A program made the position numbers and the translations under genes. From NCBI RefSeq assembly GCF_035916875.1, contig NZ_JAXUHN010000092.1, positions 1 through 64,000 on the forward strand: a stretch of DNA of 64,000 nucleotides, written 5' to 3'. Position 1 is the stretch's first letter, and each line of letters starts with the position of its first letter. The notes beneath the pieces were generated by a model that did no database searches, had not been told where the DNA came from, and saw only the letters and a list, made by a program, of their open reading frames with translations. This document shows positions 7,167-15,959 of this stretch, one piece after another. This DNA comes from Methylomicrobium sp035916875 (GTDB lineage Bacteria > Pseudomonadota > Gammaproteobacteria > Methylococcales > Methylomonadaceae).

Positions 7167-9986
7167 CTAATGGGTGATGATAAACCGCACCGCATCCAGC
7201 TTCAATTCGGCCGATTCGATATTGTCATGCGCCAACATGGTCATTTCTTTCAGGTGTTCGATTTCTTCGGGCTTGATCGACGGATTGACTTTTTGTAGGC
7301 GCATCATGCGTTTGATTTCCTCGGCTAGCGATTCGAGCATCGCGCGGGTCGCATCCTGTATTAGAGCTTGCATGTCGGTTTTAGCCCGTTGTTCGGCGAC
7401 CGCCAGCATTTGATTCAGGTGATTGCGTTGGTTGTTGATAAACGCGACGATTTTGCTCTTGTCGAAGGTGACGCCGGCATCGATCAAATCGTCATGGTCA
7501 ACCGTATCGGTCAGGTCCTGTTTGTTTTGATCGATCAGCACGCGGACCGGCGTAGGCGGCAGAAAGCGACCGATCTGCAACTCGGGCGGCGCGCTGCATT
7601 CGACCACGAACAGGCATTCGAGCAGGAATTGCCCAGTCTTCAGGCTCGGGTGTTTGGATACGTTGATCGAGGCATTGCCGGTCTCGCTCGATATCACCAG
7701 ATCCATCGCGCCCAGCGCCATCGGATGTTCCATCGTCAAAAATTGGAAATCCTCCCGGGCAAGCGCAATCGAGCGGTTGATCGTGATCGTCATGCCGTCT
7801 TCGGTCAAATTCGGGAAATGCGAGATGCGTAAATGGTCGCTCGGCTTGATGATGAAGCAATCAGGCGAATGATATTCGGTATCGACCCCGTAGCATTCGA
7901 ACACGTCTTCCATGTATTGCCACAGATGGCTTTGCCGTTCGTACTGCTGCAATGCGCCAATGTATTGATCGGCGACTTCCTTGCGGCAGGAGTTCAATTC
8001 GAGCAGTTGGTCGCGGCCCTGGTGCAGTTCGATCTCTATCGCGGCGCTCCGCTCCCGGGTTTTGGCGATGAAGGTGTCGAGCGTCGCGAAATCCCGTGCG
8101 GTCAATAATGCGTTTAATTCATCCGTGAGTTCATCGGCGACGTGTTGCGCAGCCGAGTTGTTGTGCCTAAATACGTTCAGGCCCTCGTCATACCAGCGGA
8201 ACAGCAGTTCCTGTTCGCTGCCGCGCAAATACGGCACATGAATGCGGATGATGTGTTTCTGGCCGATCCGGTCGAGACGGCCGATCCGTTGCTGCAGCAA
8301 ATCCGGGTTGGCGGGCAGGTCCCAGAGGATCAATTGATGCACGAACTGGAAATTGCGGCCTTCGCTGCCGATTTCGGAGCAGATCAACAGGCGCGCCGAG
8401 CTTTCCTGATCCGCGAAATAGGCGGCCGCCCGGTCGCGTTCGATGATCGTCATACCTTCGTGGAAGACCGCCGCGGCGATGCCGGTCCGGTTTCTGAGCG
8501 TTTGCTCCAGATCGATCGCGGTTTGTGCTTCCTTGCAGATCAGCAAGGCCTTGTCGCCGGCGAACTTTTTGAGCATGTCGACCAGCCAGGCAAAGCGCGG
8601 GTCCTGGTCGAGGTCTTCGCGGTTTTCCCGGCCTTCCAGGACATAGCCGTAGCGTTCGCGGTCGGGAAAACCCCGTACCGTGTGCCGGGAGTTGCGGAAC
8701 AAAATGCGCCCGGTGCCGTGATGGTCGAGCAGCACGTTGATCAATTGCGCGCGGGCGTGCGCGGATTTTTCCGTGTTGCTCAGGTTTTTCAACAGGCCCT
8801 CGACATTATCGTCCTTGACCAGCGCCCGCAACGCGGCGGCAGCTTTGTCATCAAGCATCTGCTCAGCCAGCAGTGCTTGTGCGGCGTTTGCGACCGGCTC
8901 GAAAAGTCTTTCGTCTTCCAGAAAACGGCTGTAGCTGTAGAAACGGTCGGGATCCAAGAGGCGAAGGCGGGCGAAATGGCTCAGCTTGCCCAATTGCTCG
9001 GGCGTTGCGGTCAATAAAATCAGGCTTGGCGTTTGCAGGCCAAGTTGTTCGATAAACACATATTCGGGGCTCGGATCGGTTTCGCTCCATTCCAGATGGT
9101 GCGCTTCGTCAACGATCACCATATCCCAGCCGGCTTCCAGCGCCTGCCGTTGCCGGTTCGGGTAGCGGCTGAAGAATGACTGGCTGCATAGCACCAGTTG
9201 TTCGTTCACGAAGACGTCTTCGTTTTCGACGGGCTCTTCGTCTTTTTCATCTTCGGCGAGTTCGTTTTCCAGATTGGCATCGCGGCAGCGTTCCTCGTCG
9301 ATGATGCTGAAACGCAGATTGAATCGGCGCAGCATTTCGACTAGCCACTGATGCAGCAGCGTCTCGGGTACGATGATCAGGATGCGGTTGGACAGTCCGT
9401 TGATCAGCCTGTGGTGCAGGATCATCCCGGCTTCGATCGTTTTGCCGAGGCCGACTTCGTCTGCGAGCATAATCCTGGGTGCGAGCCGATTGGCGCATTC
9501 GTGCGCGATATAGATTTGATGCGCGATCAGGCTGGTACGGCCCCCCATCAGTCCTTTGACCGGAGATTGATGGTGCTCGCGCAGCCGCCGCCAAGTCTCG
9601 TAGCGCAGCGAAAACCAGGACGCGGGATCGAACTGGCCGGTGAACAAGCGGTCCTGGGGTTTGTTGAACTGAATATGGTGGTTCAGTTCCATTTCCTCCA
9701 GGCGACTTTCCTTGCCGGTCTTATTCTTGCCGATGTAAGTGATCAGCCCATTGTTTTCGCTCAGCTTATGAACGGTGATCTTGGCGCCGTCGATCGCTTC
9801 GATCGTGTCGCCGACTGAAAATTTGACGCGTGTCAGCGGCGAGTTGTCGCGCGCATAAATTCTTTTTTCACCGGTCGCCAGAAACAGCACGGTTACCCGA
9901 TTGTAGGTGGCTTCGAGAATCAGCCCGAGCCCCAATTCCGATTCGGTATTGCTGATCCAGCGTTGTCCCGGAATGAAATTTTCCAT
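7167..9986 (-). CDS. rapA: RNA polymerase-associated protein RapA
   Basis: A 939-residue SWI2/SNF2 ATPase that recycles RNA polymerase after transcription. The N-terminal Tudor-like region starts FIPGQRWISNTESELGLG. Walker A (ADEVGLGKT) is at residues 175-183 and DEAH at 293-296. The second helicase lobe has SEIGSEGRNFQFVHQLILWDLP and RIGRLDRIGQ, and a long RapA-specific C-terminal region follows. Length is close to the E. coli protein (968 residues). A single gene with its own short upstream gap; no fusion or truncation. Confidence 0.96.
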   Translation of the reverse strand: MENFIPGQRWISNTESELGLGLILEATYNRVTVLFLATGEKRIYARDNSPLTRVKFSVGDTIEAIDGAKITVHKLSENNGLITYIGKNKTGKESRLEEMELNHHIQFNKPQDRLFTGQFDPASWFSLRYETWRRLREHHQSPVKGLMGGRTSLIAHQIYIAHECANRLAPRIMLADEVGLGKTIEAGMILHHRLINGLSNRILIIVPETLLHQWLVEMLRRFNLRFSIIDEERCRDANLENELAEDEKDEEPVENEDVFVNEQLVLCSQSFFSRYPNRQRQALEAGWDMVIVDEAHHLEWSETDPSPEYVFIEQLGLQTPSLILLTATPEQLGKLSHFARLRLLDPDRFYSYSRFLEDERLFEPVANAAQALLAEQMLDDKAAAALRALVKDDNVEGLLKNLSNTEKSAHARAQLINVLLDHHGTGRILFRNSRHTVRGFPDRERYGYVLEGRENREDLDQDPRFAWLVDMLKKFAGDKALLICKEAQTAIDLEQTLRNRTGIAAAVFHEGMTIIERDRAAAYFADQESSARLLICSEIGSEGRNFQFVHQLILWDLPANPDLLQQRIGRLDRIGQKHIIRIHVPYLRGSEQELLFRWYDEGLNVFRHNNSAAQHVADELTDELNALLTARDFATLDTFIAKTRERSAAIEIELHQGRDQLLELNSCRKEVADQYIGALQQYERQSHLWQYMEDVFECYGVDTEYHSPDCFIIKPSDHLRISHFPNLTEDGMTITINRSIALAREDFQFLTMEHPMALGAMDLVISSETGNASINVSKHPSLKTGQFLLECLFVVECSAPPELQIGRFLPPTPVRVLIDQNKQDLTDTVDHDDLIDAGVTFDKSKIVAFINNQRNHLNQMLAVAEQRAKTDMQALIQDATRAMLESLAEEIKRMMRLQKVNPSIKPEEIEHLKEMTMLAHDNIESAELKLDAVRFIITH

Positions 9987-10171
9987 TTATCGATTCGCTC
10001 ATATTTGGTGTAGAAGAGGGCTGCTATTATAAGCGTTGTAGTGAAAAATTTACGGGTAAATAATCCTGAAATTGGGAGTCCGATCAATGTACCCCGCGTC
10101 ATCTCAGGGTACGATTGGGGGACTCAGGTAATACGGTCTGTTAAGTCTCCGTTCAGTTCAAGGAGTTTATA

Positions 10172-10243
10172 ATGATCAGAAAAATCGCTTTACACTTTAT
10201 AACAGCTAATCATCTCTTAACTCACTATCCTATAGGGCTATGA
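10172..10243 (+). CDS. Short leader ORF coupled to the glycine-zipper gene
   Basis: The sequence AAGGAG is followed by 6 bases and an ATG that opens a 23-codon frame (MIRKIALHFITANHLLTHYP plus three residues). Its TGA overlaps the ATG of the next gene as ATGA. The downstream gene itself has only a weak ribosome binding site, so translation of the short frame would feed it by coupling. The peptide is basic and hydrophobic and matches no family I recognise. It may be purely regulatory. Confidence 0.5.
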   Translation: MIRKIALHFITANHLLTHYPIGL

Positions 10244-10602
10244 AAAAATTATTGATTTCATTACAAGTTATGGCGGCAGCTCTGTGTTATGCGGGGGCGG
10301 CGGACGCATCCGGCGGTCATGGCAGAGGGAACGGACATCACAAATTCAAACATGGGGACAGAGACGAGGTGGTACATTACTATGTGCCAGCGCCGCCTCC
10401 CGGGCCAGCCCGCTACTATTCGGCTCCGGCTCCGCAGCCATATTATCCTCATGCGCCAGCCCCGGATCGCCGTTCAACATCGGGATTGGCGGGTAGTGTG
10501 GTAGGCGGTGCGCTGGGTTATCAGGTCGGCAATGGCAACCCGCTCGCGGCCGGGGTAGGCGCGGCGGCCGGTTCCTTGATCGGCAACGAAATCGGCAGAT
10601 AG
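10240..10602 (+). CDS. Secreted glycine-zipper protein, paralogue 1
   Basis: A 120-residue protein with a signal peptide (residues 1 to about 23, ending AGAADA). A His/Gly/Lys-rich segment (GGHGRGNGHHKFKHG) and a Pro/Tyr linker follow. The C-terminal glycine zipper LAGSVVGGALGYQVGNGNP...GVGAAAGSLIGNEIG resembles the 17-kDa surface antigen/Gly-zipper_2TM type. That module is thought to insert in or associate with the outer membrane. Its start is translationally coupled to a 23-codon leader ORF. A paralogue follows 207 bp downstream. Specific function unknown. Confidence 0.8.
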   Translation: MKKLLISLQVMAAALCYAGAADASGGHGRGNGHHKFKHGDRDEVVHYYVPAPPPGPARYYSAPAPQPYYPHAPAPDRRSTSGLAGSVVGGALGYQVGNGNPLAAGVGAAAGSLIGNEIGR

Positions 10603-10616
10603 CCGCGATTTACGTC

Positions 10617-10643
10617 GGGTTCTCGGCGGTTATGCCGCGAACC
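10617..10643 (+). terminator. Hairpin after paralogue 1
   Basis: GGGTTC and GAACCC enclose a smaller CGGCG/TGCCG stem just after the stop codon. No T-run follows, so termination is uncertain. Confidence 0.35.
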
Positions 10644-10809
10644 CGTGAAGCCCCCGGGCTGGAGGCGGCGATTTTTCATTTACCGTATTTCCGATCAAAT
10701 GACCTCTTTCATTAAGGCGGTATTCATTTTAAACGTGCATAATGTCGCTAACAAAAAAAGTTGGGTTGTTATTTTTAACGTTTAATCAACATCATAGAGA
10801 GCGATTTTT

Positions 10810-11223
10810 ATGAAAAAATCATTGTTATTCATTTCCTTGATGGTTTGCTCGATAATGCTGCCGGAAGTTGCCTTGGCCGACGGTTGGGGGCATGGTCATG
10901 GTCATGGTTGGGGGCACCATCATCATGATCATTATGATTATTACCCGGCGCCTGTCGTGAGCTATTATGCGCCACCGCCGGCGGTTATTTATCAGGCGCC
11001 TCCGCCAGCAGTTGTTTATCAGGCACCTCCTCCGCCAGTGGTTTATCAGGCGCCGCCACCCCCGGTCCATTATTATTCCGGCGGCCGGCCATCCACGAAT
11101 GGTTTGGCGGGCGGCGTGATCGGCAGCGTGTTGGGCTATCAATTCGGTGCGGGCGACCCGTTGGCGACCGGTATTGGAGCCGCGGCCGGCTCATATCTGG
11201 GTAACGGCTTCGGCGGCTATTAG
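10810..11223 (+). CDS. Secreted His-rich, Pro/Tyr-repeat glycine-zipper protein, paralogue 2
   Basis: A 137-residue protein with a signal peptide (about 1-23, ending VALA). An extreme His/Gly run (GWGHGHGHGWGHHHHDHYDY) could bind metal. Four tandem APPPxVxYQ-type repeats follow at about residues 56-88. The C-terminal glycine zipper LAGGVIGSVLGYQFGAGDPLATGIGAAAGSYLG is closely related to that of the preceding gene. The two genes look like a tandem duplication in which the linkers diverged. An AGAGAGCGA ribosome binding site precedes the ATG. Location is probably the cell envelope; function unknown. Confidence 0.8.
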   Translation: MKKSLLFISLMVCSIMLPEVALADGWGHGHGHGWGHHHHDHYDYYPAPVVSYYAPPPAVIYQAPPPAVVYQAPPPPVVYQAPPPPVHYYSGGRPSTNGLAGGVIGSVLGYQFGAGDPLATGIGAAAGSYLGNGFGGY

Positions 11224-11258
11224 CCGCCGCTCTTTCCTCGAGTTTCTCAAGCAGCGAT

Positions 11259-11300
11259 CAAGACCTCTCGCCGGCTCGGCCTGTAGGTCTTGGGTTTTTT
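11259..11300 (+). terminator. Rho-independent terminator after paralogue 2
   Basis: CAAGACCT (11259-11266) pairs with AGGTCTTG (11285-11292) and is followed by a GG plus T-run. Confidence 0.75.
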
Positions 11301-11360
11301 TCGCGCCGCCGTTTGCTTTCTTCATCGAGCCGACATAGCCAAACCAGCAAATTGCATTAC

Positions 11361-11399
11361 ACTTTAAACCGTGTTGTTTGTTTTTAACAGGTTTAAAGT
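11361..11399. promoter_or_regulatory. Inverted repeat in front of the DUF3313 lipoprotein gene
   Basis: ACTTTAAACC (11361-11370) and GGTTTAAAGT (11390-11399) are perfect 10-bp arms around a 19-bp T-rich spacer, ending 7 bp before the ATG. It could be an operator or an RNA hairpin that hides the ribosome binding site. Confidence 0.45.
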
Positions 11400-11406
11400 G
11401 GATGCC

Positions 11407-12099
11407 ATGGCTATTTTTCCGCGCATTGTTACGATCCTCTTGTTTTTGTCGGCGGCCGGTTGCGCCAGGACCTACCAGGCCCGCTATGTCGAGACCAGCG
11501 ATTTTCTGAACGATTACTCTGTCCTGAAGGAAGATCAGGAGGATGATGCGCTGCTGAGCTACTGGAAAGAGGGTGCGGATTGGTCGCATTACAAGAAAAT
11601 CATCGTCGACCCGGTCTTGATCAGAAAGACCAAGGATTCCGATCTAAACGACAGGCCGCAGATTGAAGGCAGCCGTCTGAAGGAATTGTTCGAATACCGT
11701 GTGCGCGATGCGCTGAAAAAGGATTTCAAACTGGTCAATAAGCCGGGTCCGGATACTTTGCGCGTGCAGCTGGCGATTACCGACGCGGAAACTTCGACGT
11801 TGTTATTGGATCAGTTTACGACCCTTTATCCTTCGGCGCGCGCGTCATCGTTGCTGAAGCACTTGGTTTTCGGCACCGAATCGTTTGTCGGCAAGGCCAG
11901 TATCGAAAGAAAAGTGACCGATTCGACGACCGGTGAATTGCTAATGGCGTCCGCCGACTGCCGGGCAGGCGGCAAAACCTTGGCTGGATCGTTCAATAAC
12001 TGGGATGATGTCGAGCAGGCTTATGTGTATTGGGCCCAGCAATTGAGGTATCAGCTTTGCAAGAAGGCGGGGAGCCCTAATTGTCAGGAGCCGGAGTAG
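11407..12099 (+). CDS. DUF3313 family lipoprotein
   Basis: A 230-residue protein with a lipoprotein signal: a hydrophobic stretch IVTILLFLSAAG then Cys at about residue 19 (lipobox SAAGC). The mature part has YSVLKEDQEDDALLSYW and the beta-rich pattern of DUF3313 (KIIVDPVLI..., LRVQLAITDAETS, STGELLMASAD). These are envelope lipoproteins of unknown role. Start choice is uncertain: ATG 11407 gives the cleanest signal peptide, but GTG 11398 has a better-spaced AGG. An inverted repeat covers the start region. The next gene is convergent, with a terminator between. Confidence 0.75.
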   Translation: MAIFPRIVTILLFLSAAGCARTYQARYVETSDFLNDYSVLKEDQEDDALLSYWKEGADWSHYKKIIVDPVLIRKTKDSDLNDRPQIEGSRLKELFEYRVRDALKKDFKLVNKPGPDTLRVQLAITDAETSTLLLDQFTTLYPSARASSLLKHLVFGTESFVGKASIERKVTDSTTGELLMASADCRAGGKTLAGSFNNWDDVEQAYVYWAQQLRYQLCKKAGSPNCQEPE

Positions 12100-12133
12100 T
12101 CCCGACGTTTACTGTGCGGAATAGACTTGTCGG

Positions 12134-12187
12134 AAAAAAAGGGGGGGGCTTCGCTGTGATTGGTCGCGGCAAAAGCCCCTTTTTTGT
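12134..12187. terminator. Bidirectional terminator
   Basis: An A-run plus G-run at 12134-12149 pairs with AAGCCCCTTTTTT at the right end, serving the convergent DUF3313 gene and the small basic gene. Confidence 0.65.
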
Positions 12188-12206
12188 CAGGGGATATAAA
12201 AACAGA

Positions 12207-12521
12207 TTATTCGTTTTCCAGATCGCTCAAGAACATATCCTGAATCAGGTTCCTCTCGCCACGAGTCAGCTTGAAACGCGCATATCGGGTTCCGGGCGGC
12301 AGGATTTGATCGCCTTGTTGCGTATCGGACACCGGTCTTCGGCGATCTTCCTGACGCCTTTCCGCTTTGCGGCGGTTGAGTTTGGAAAACGCTGATTCGC
12401 GCCCTTGCATTTTTTCCTGTAATTCGGCTGCGCTGTTTTGATTGGGCGAGCCCCGGCGGTCGGCGTTAAGACAGGTATCAGAGGAACGTCGTACGTGTTT
12501 GCGTAAGTTAATAATGTTCAT
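12207..12521 (-). CDS. Small basic hypothetical protein
   Basis: A 104-residue, highly charged product with AGAGGCA about 10 bases before the ATG. It has no membrane segment or signal peptide. The centre holds an Arg/Lys/Glu-rich stretch (LNRRKAERRQEDRRRP), probably helical; Arg/Glu-rich regions of this kind occur in nucleic-acid-associated proteins, but I cannot name a family. The C-terminus (RYARFKLTRGERNLIQDMF) looks like a short amphipathic helix. It stands alone between a terminator and a 129-bp AT-rich upstream region. Confidence 0.55.
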   Translation of the reverse strand: MNIINLRKHVRRSSDTCLNADRRGSPNQNSAAELQEKMQGRESAFSKLNRRKAERRQEDRRRPVSDTQQGDQILPPGTRYARFKLTRGERNLIQDMFLSDLENE

Positions 12522-12650
12522 TGTGATATTGCCTCTGTTTTAGTGACGATTTTAATCCGAAAAATGATTTTTTTCATTTATAAACTATAGAATAAAAATC
12601 GCCGGGACTCTATAGGTTTATGTCTCAAATTATAGAATTTAAGATGGCGA

Positions 12651-13256
12651 TCAACCATCGAGCGCTGCGGCCAAACGCTGCAGCGCAACGCCGCCGTTAT
12701 TGAACAGCGGCCAACCGTCTCCGGGCAATACGGTTTTGATGCCGGGCAGCGCGGCGAGCCGTTTGACCGAGGCAATGGCCTGTCTTTTGTCCTGCAATTT
12801 GGCATCGGGCAGCAGGCACAATTCGCCGCCAACATGGCTGCGAATCAGGTCGCCGGTGATCAATGTATCGTTTTCGAGCAGCAGCGCCAATTCGCCGGGA
12901 GTTTTCGAGCCTGTCATGCGGAAGACGGTCAATCCGGGTACGATGTCCTCATTGCCTTCGAGCCAAACGTCGCAAGGAAAGGAAATCAGATCCCTGTCCC
13001 CGGCCGGTCCGTACAGTTTGGCGCCGTTCTCCCGGGCAATCAGCCAACTGGCGCGGATGTGGTCGAAATTGGTGATTACGATGAGCTTCGCGCCACCCAA
13101 AGCCTGCAAGTGCCTGCGATCGTGAGCCGATAAGGGCAGCGGATCGATCAGCACATTGCCTTCGGGACGAACCCACAATACACTGTGAAAATCCAGATTT
13201 CGCTCTTCATTGAAGAGCGACCAGCCGAATAAATCTTTGCGATGTAATTGTTTCAT
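12651..13256 (-). CDS. MBL-fold metallohydrolase-like protein
   Basis: A 201-residue compact metallo-beta-lactamase-like fold. The first metal motif is changed: instead of HxHxDH it reads ITNFDHIRAS, keeping only the Asp-His part. Later fold elements remain, such as MTGSKTPGELALLL, NDTLITGDLIRSH and TVLPGDGWPLF. Related small proteins are annotated as MBL-fold hydrolases, but with the first His pair missing the metal site may be partial or the activity different. Substrate unknown. It is followed by the DUF1289 and CcsA-like genes upstream on the same strand. Confidence 0.7.
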   Translation of the reverse strand: MKQLHRKDLFGWSLFNEERNLDFHSVLWVRPEGNVLIDPLPLSAHDRRHLQALGGAKLIVITNFDHIRASWLIARENGAKLYGPAGDRDLISFPCDVWLEGNEDIVPGLTVFRMTGSKTPGELALLLENDTLITGDLIRSHVGGELCLLPDAKLQDKRQAIASVKRLAALPGIKTVLPGDGWPLFNNGGVALQRLAAALDG

Positions 13257-13293
13257 GGTTTCGCTTCCTGGGTATTGGGGAGTGGCAAGGAAA

Positions 13294-13515
13294 TCATTGA
13301 TCGGTCTTGTATTGCAGGCGCCGCTTTTCTGTTTGGATCAGAATAGCCGTGCGTGCGGCTAGGTCTTTTTTCGTCCAGCCGGTAATTTCGTCGAGCGTGC
13401 GAAAGCAGCCTAAACAGATGTCGTTCCGATCAAGGCAGCAAATTCTGATACAGGGCGAAGCGGACGCTTCCTGGCAAGATCCCATCGTATTCTTTTGCAA
13501 AAAAGGGCGCGGCAT
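13294..13515 (-). CDS. DUF1289 small cysteine-rich protein
   Basis: A 73-residue protein with the DUF1289 core SPCIRICCLDRNDICLGCFR followed by a Trp in EITGWT. The conserved cysteines suggest a small metal-binding (zinc or Fe-S) domain; the role is unknown. I place the start at ATG 13515, where it overlaps the stop of the CcsA/YpjD-like gene as TAATG, implying reinitiation. The longer open frame runs back into that gene. Confidence 0.75.
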   Translation of the reverse strand: MPRPFLQKNTMGSCQEASASPCIRICCLDRNDICLGCFRTLDEITGWTKKDLAARTAILIQTEKRRLQYKTDQ

Positions 13516-14309
13516 TAGCGGTGCAAAATCAGTTCCAAAACCAGCTTGCTGCCGAAATAGGCGAGCAGCAGCGAGAGAAAACCGCACAGCGTCAATTTGA
13601 TCGCGGTTCTACCGCGCCAACCATAGCGGATACGGCCGAGGATCAGGCCGGAAAAATTGATCCAGGCTAAAATCGACAGGACGGTTTTGTGAACCAGGTG
13701 CTGGGCGAACAAATCTTCGACAAAAATGAAGCCGCTGATCAGCGAGATCGTCAAAAAAAACAGTCCGGCGCTGAGCATCTGAAACAGTAGCGATTCCATC
13801 GTCTGCAGAGGCGGCAGCGACTGAATATAGCGTTTCGGCGGATGGCTGCGCAATTGCTGGTCCTGTATCGCCAGTAAAATCGCCTGCAACGCGGCGATGT
13901 TCAGCAGGCTGAACGCGATGATCGAGGTCAGAACGTGCGTGCTCATCTGCCAGTTGTGAATCTGCAAAGGATGCGGTTTTTCCGAAAAGCTCAAGTCCAG
14001 TCCGAGCATCGCGGCGGTGATCGGAAACAGTATCACGCCGATTTTTTCGACCGGCTTGTTCAGCGTCGCAATCAACAGCAGCAGGGCGACAATCATCGAC
14101 ACCAACGATGCGGTGCTAAAAAAGCTGAAGCTAAAACCCTGGTATTTATTGAAATTGACCGCGATATACGCGAAATGTGCGGTGACCGCGATCCAGGCGG
14201 GCGACAGCGGCGCCTTTTCACTCCGGTGCTTGTGGAAGTGCCGCGCAATCAACAGGGCATTGCAGACATAAGCGCCAATGGATAGGAGAGCAAGCTGGAT
14301 AGTGGACAT
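13515..14309 (-). CDS. CcsA/YpjD-like inner-membrane protein (cytochrome c assembly family)
   Basis: A 264-residue protein with about eight hydrophobic helices. The CcsA/HemX-like fold shows conserved histidines in FSFFSTAS..., HVLTSIIAFSLLNIAA and HLVHKTVLSILAW. It corresponds in size and position to YpjD, which lies divergent to ffh in many gammaproteobacteria, exactly as here. True CcsA proteins handle heme, but YpjD-type proteins have been linked to magnesium/cobalt export, so a heme role is not assured. I use ATG 14309 (MSTIQLALLSIG); the frame upstream is non-coding. Confidence 0.82.
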   Translation of the reverse strand: MSTIQLALLSIGAYVCNALLIARHFHKHRSEKAPLSPAWIAVTAHFAYIAVNFNKYQGFSFSFFSTASLVSMIVALLLLIATLNKPVEKIGVILFPITAAMLGLDLSFSEKPHPLQIHNWQMSTHVLTSIIAFSLLNIAALQAILLAIQDQQLRSHPPKRYIQSLPPLQTMESLLFQMLSAGLFFLTISLISGFIFVEDLFAQHLVHKTVLSILAWINFSGLILGRIRYGWRGRTAIKLTLCGFLSLLLAYFGSKLVLELILHR

Positions 14310-14510
14310 TAAACAATTTCGTGGTCGAAAATGGGCTTGATTCGGATCGATTATGCGGTTTTCAAAATCGGTGGCGCCTGCCTCTGTCTCCGGGAAAAAC
14401 GGCAAGATTACAGGACCGCTCAAGGTATGGTAGTATAGCTTGTTAATGTGTCCTGATCCTAGCGCAATTGCGCAGGGTCTAGTTTTCCTTGTCACCAGTA
14501 AGTTTACGCC

Positions 14511-15869
14511 ATGTTTGATAATTTAACCGATCGATTAAGTGATACCCTCAAAAAACTGAAAGGCCAGGGGCGCCTGACCGAGGACAACATCAAGGAAACC
14601 CTGCGCGAAGTGCGCATGGCCTTGCTTGAAGCCGATGTCGCCTTGCCTGTGGTGACTGCATTCATCGATCGCGTCAAAGACGGCGCTTTGGGAAAGGCCG
14701 TGCAAAGCAGTCTGACGCCGGGTCAGTCGATGGTCAAGCTGGTGCAGTCCGAGCTGGTCAAGGTAATGGGCGAGCGCAACGAGGCGCTGAATCTGCGCAC
14801 CACGCCGCCTGCGATCGTGCTGATGGCGGGTTTACAGGGCGCCGGTAAAACCACCACGGTCGCAAAGCTGGGCCGCTGGCTGAAGGAAAACCAAAAGAAA
14901 AAGGTCGGTGTGGTCAGCGCCGACGTCTATCGTCCGGCGGCGATCAAACAATTGGAAACGCTCGCGAGCGATTTGAATCTGACATTTTTTCCGAGCGATT
15001 CCAGCCAAAAGCCGGTCGATATTGCGCATGCCGCCATCGACGCCGCGAAGCGTAAATTTTTGGACGTATTGATTATCGATACCGCGGGCCGCCTGCATAT
15101 CGATGACGAAATGATGAGCGAGATCAAGGAACTGCACGCCGCGGTCAAGCCGATCGAAACCTTATTCGTGGTCGACAGCATGACCGGTCAGGACGCCGCG
15201 GTGACCGCGAAAGCGTTCAACGACGCTTTGCCATTGACCGGCGTGATCCTGACCAAGGCTGACGGCGACGCACGGGGCGGTGCGGCCTTGTCGATCCGTC
15301 ATATCACCGGCAAGCCGATCAAATTCATCGGGGTCGGCGAAAAAGCCGACGCGCTCGAACCTTTCCATCCGGACCGTGTGGCTTCGCGTATTCTCGGCAT
15401 GGGCGACATGCTCAGCCTGATCGAGGAGATCGAACAGAAGGTCGATAAGGAAAAAGCGCAAAAGCTGGTCCGCAAGATTCAGAAAGGCAAAGGTTTCGAC
15501 TTGGAAGACTTCCGCGAGCAGTTGGTTGAAATGCAAAACATGGGCGGCGTCGGCACAATGCTCGACAAATTGCCTGGGATGAATAGCGTGCCGAAGGACC
15601 TGAGAGAGAAAGTCAACGACAAGGAATTGGCCCGCCAAATCGCGGTGATCAATTCGATGACGCCGCAAGAACGCCGCTTCCCCGATTTAATCAAAGGCAA
15701 CCGCAAAAAACGGATCGCTGACGGCTGCGGTCAGGATTTAAATGCGGTGAACCGGATGCTGAAGCAGTTCATGATGATGGAAAAAATGATGAAGAAACTG
15801 AAAGCCGGCGGTAATATGGCCAACATGATCCGCGGCATCAAGAGCAATGTTCGCGGCATGCGGCGCTGA
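14511..15869 (+). CDS. ffh: Signal recognition particle protein Ffh (SRP54)
   Basis: A 452-residue GTPase that binds 4.5S RNA and signal sequences to target membrane proteins. The N domain is at about 1-90. The G domain has the P-loop GLQGAGKTT at about 105-113, DTAGR and TKADGDARGG. The M domain is methionine-rich at the end (FMMMEKMMKKL...GNMANMIRG). Length and domain order are normal. It is divergent from the YpjD-like gene. Confidence 0.97.
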   Translation: MFDNLTDRLSDTLKKLKGQGRLTEDNIKETLREVRMALLEADVALPVVTAFIDRVKDGALGKAVQSSLTPGQSMVKLVQSELVKVMGERNEALNLRTTPPAIVLMAGLQGAGKTTTVAKLGRWLKENQKKKVGVVSADVYRPAAIKQLETLASDLNLTFFPSDSSQKPVDIAHAAIDAAKRKFLDVLIIDTAGRLHIDDEMMSEIKELHAAVKPIETLFVVDSMTGQDAAVTAKAFNDALPLTGVILTKADGDARGGAALSIRHITGKPIKFIGVGEKADALEPFHPDRVASRILGMGDMLSLIEEIEQKVDKEKAQKLVRKIQKGKGFDLEDFREQLVEMQNMGGVGTMLDKLPGMNSVPKDLREKVNDKELARQIAVINSMTPQERRFPDLIKGNRKKRIADGCGQDLNAVNRMLKQFMMMEKMMKKLKAGGNMANMIRGIKSNVRGMRR

Positions 15870-15959
15870 GTTTTCGTTTGGAAACGCATAACAATACCTT
15901 CGCCTTACCATAATCCCGTAAGTTAAGATTGTAACTCTTGTCTCCTTGCCCTTCGGCAT

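Noticed and set aside
10979..11070. Short DNA repeats in the second glycine-zipper gene considered as a non-coding repeat array
   Set aside because: They stay in frame and encode APPPxVxYQ repeats inside a secreted protein.
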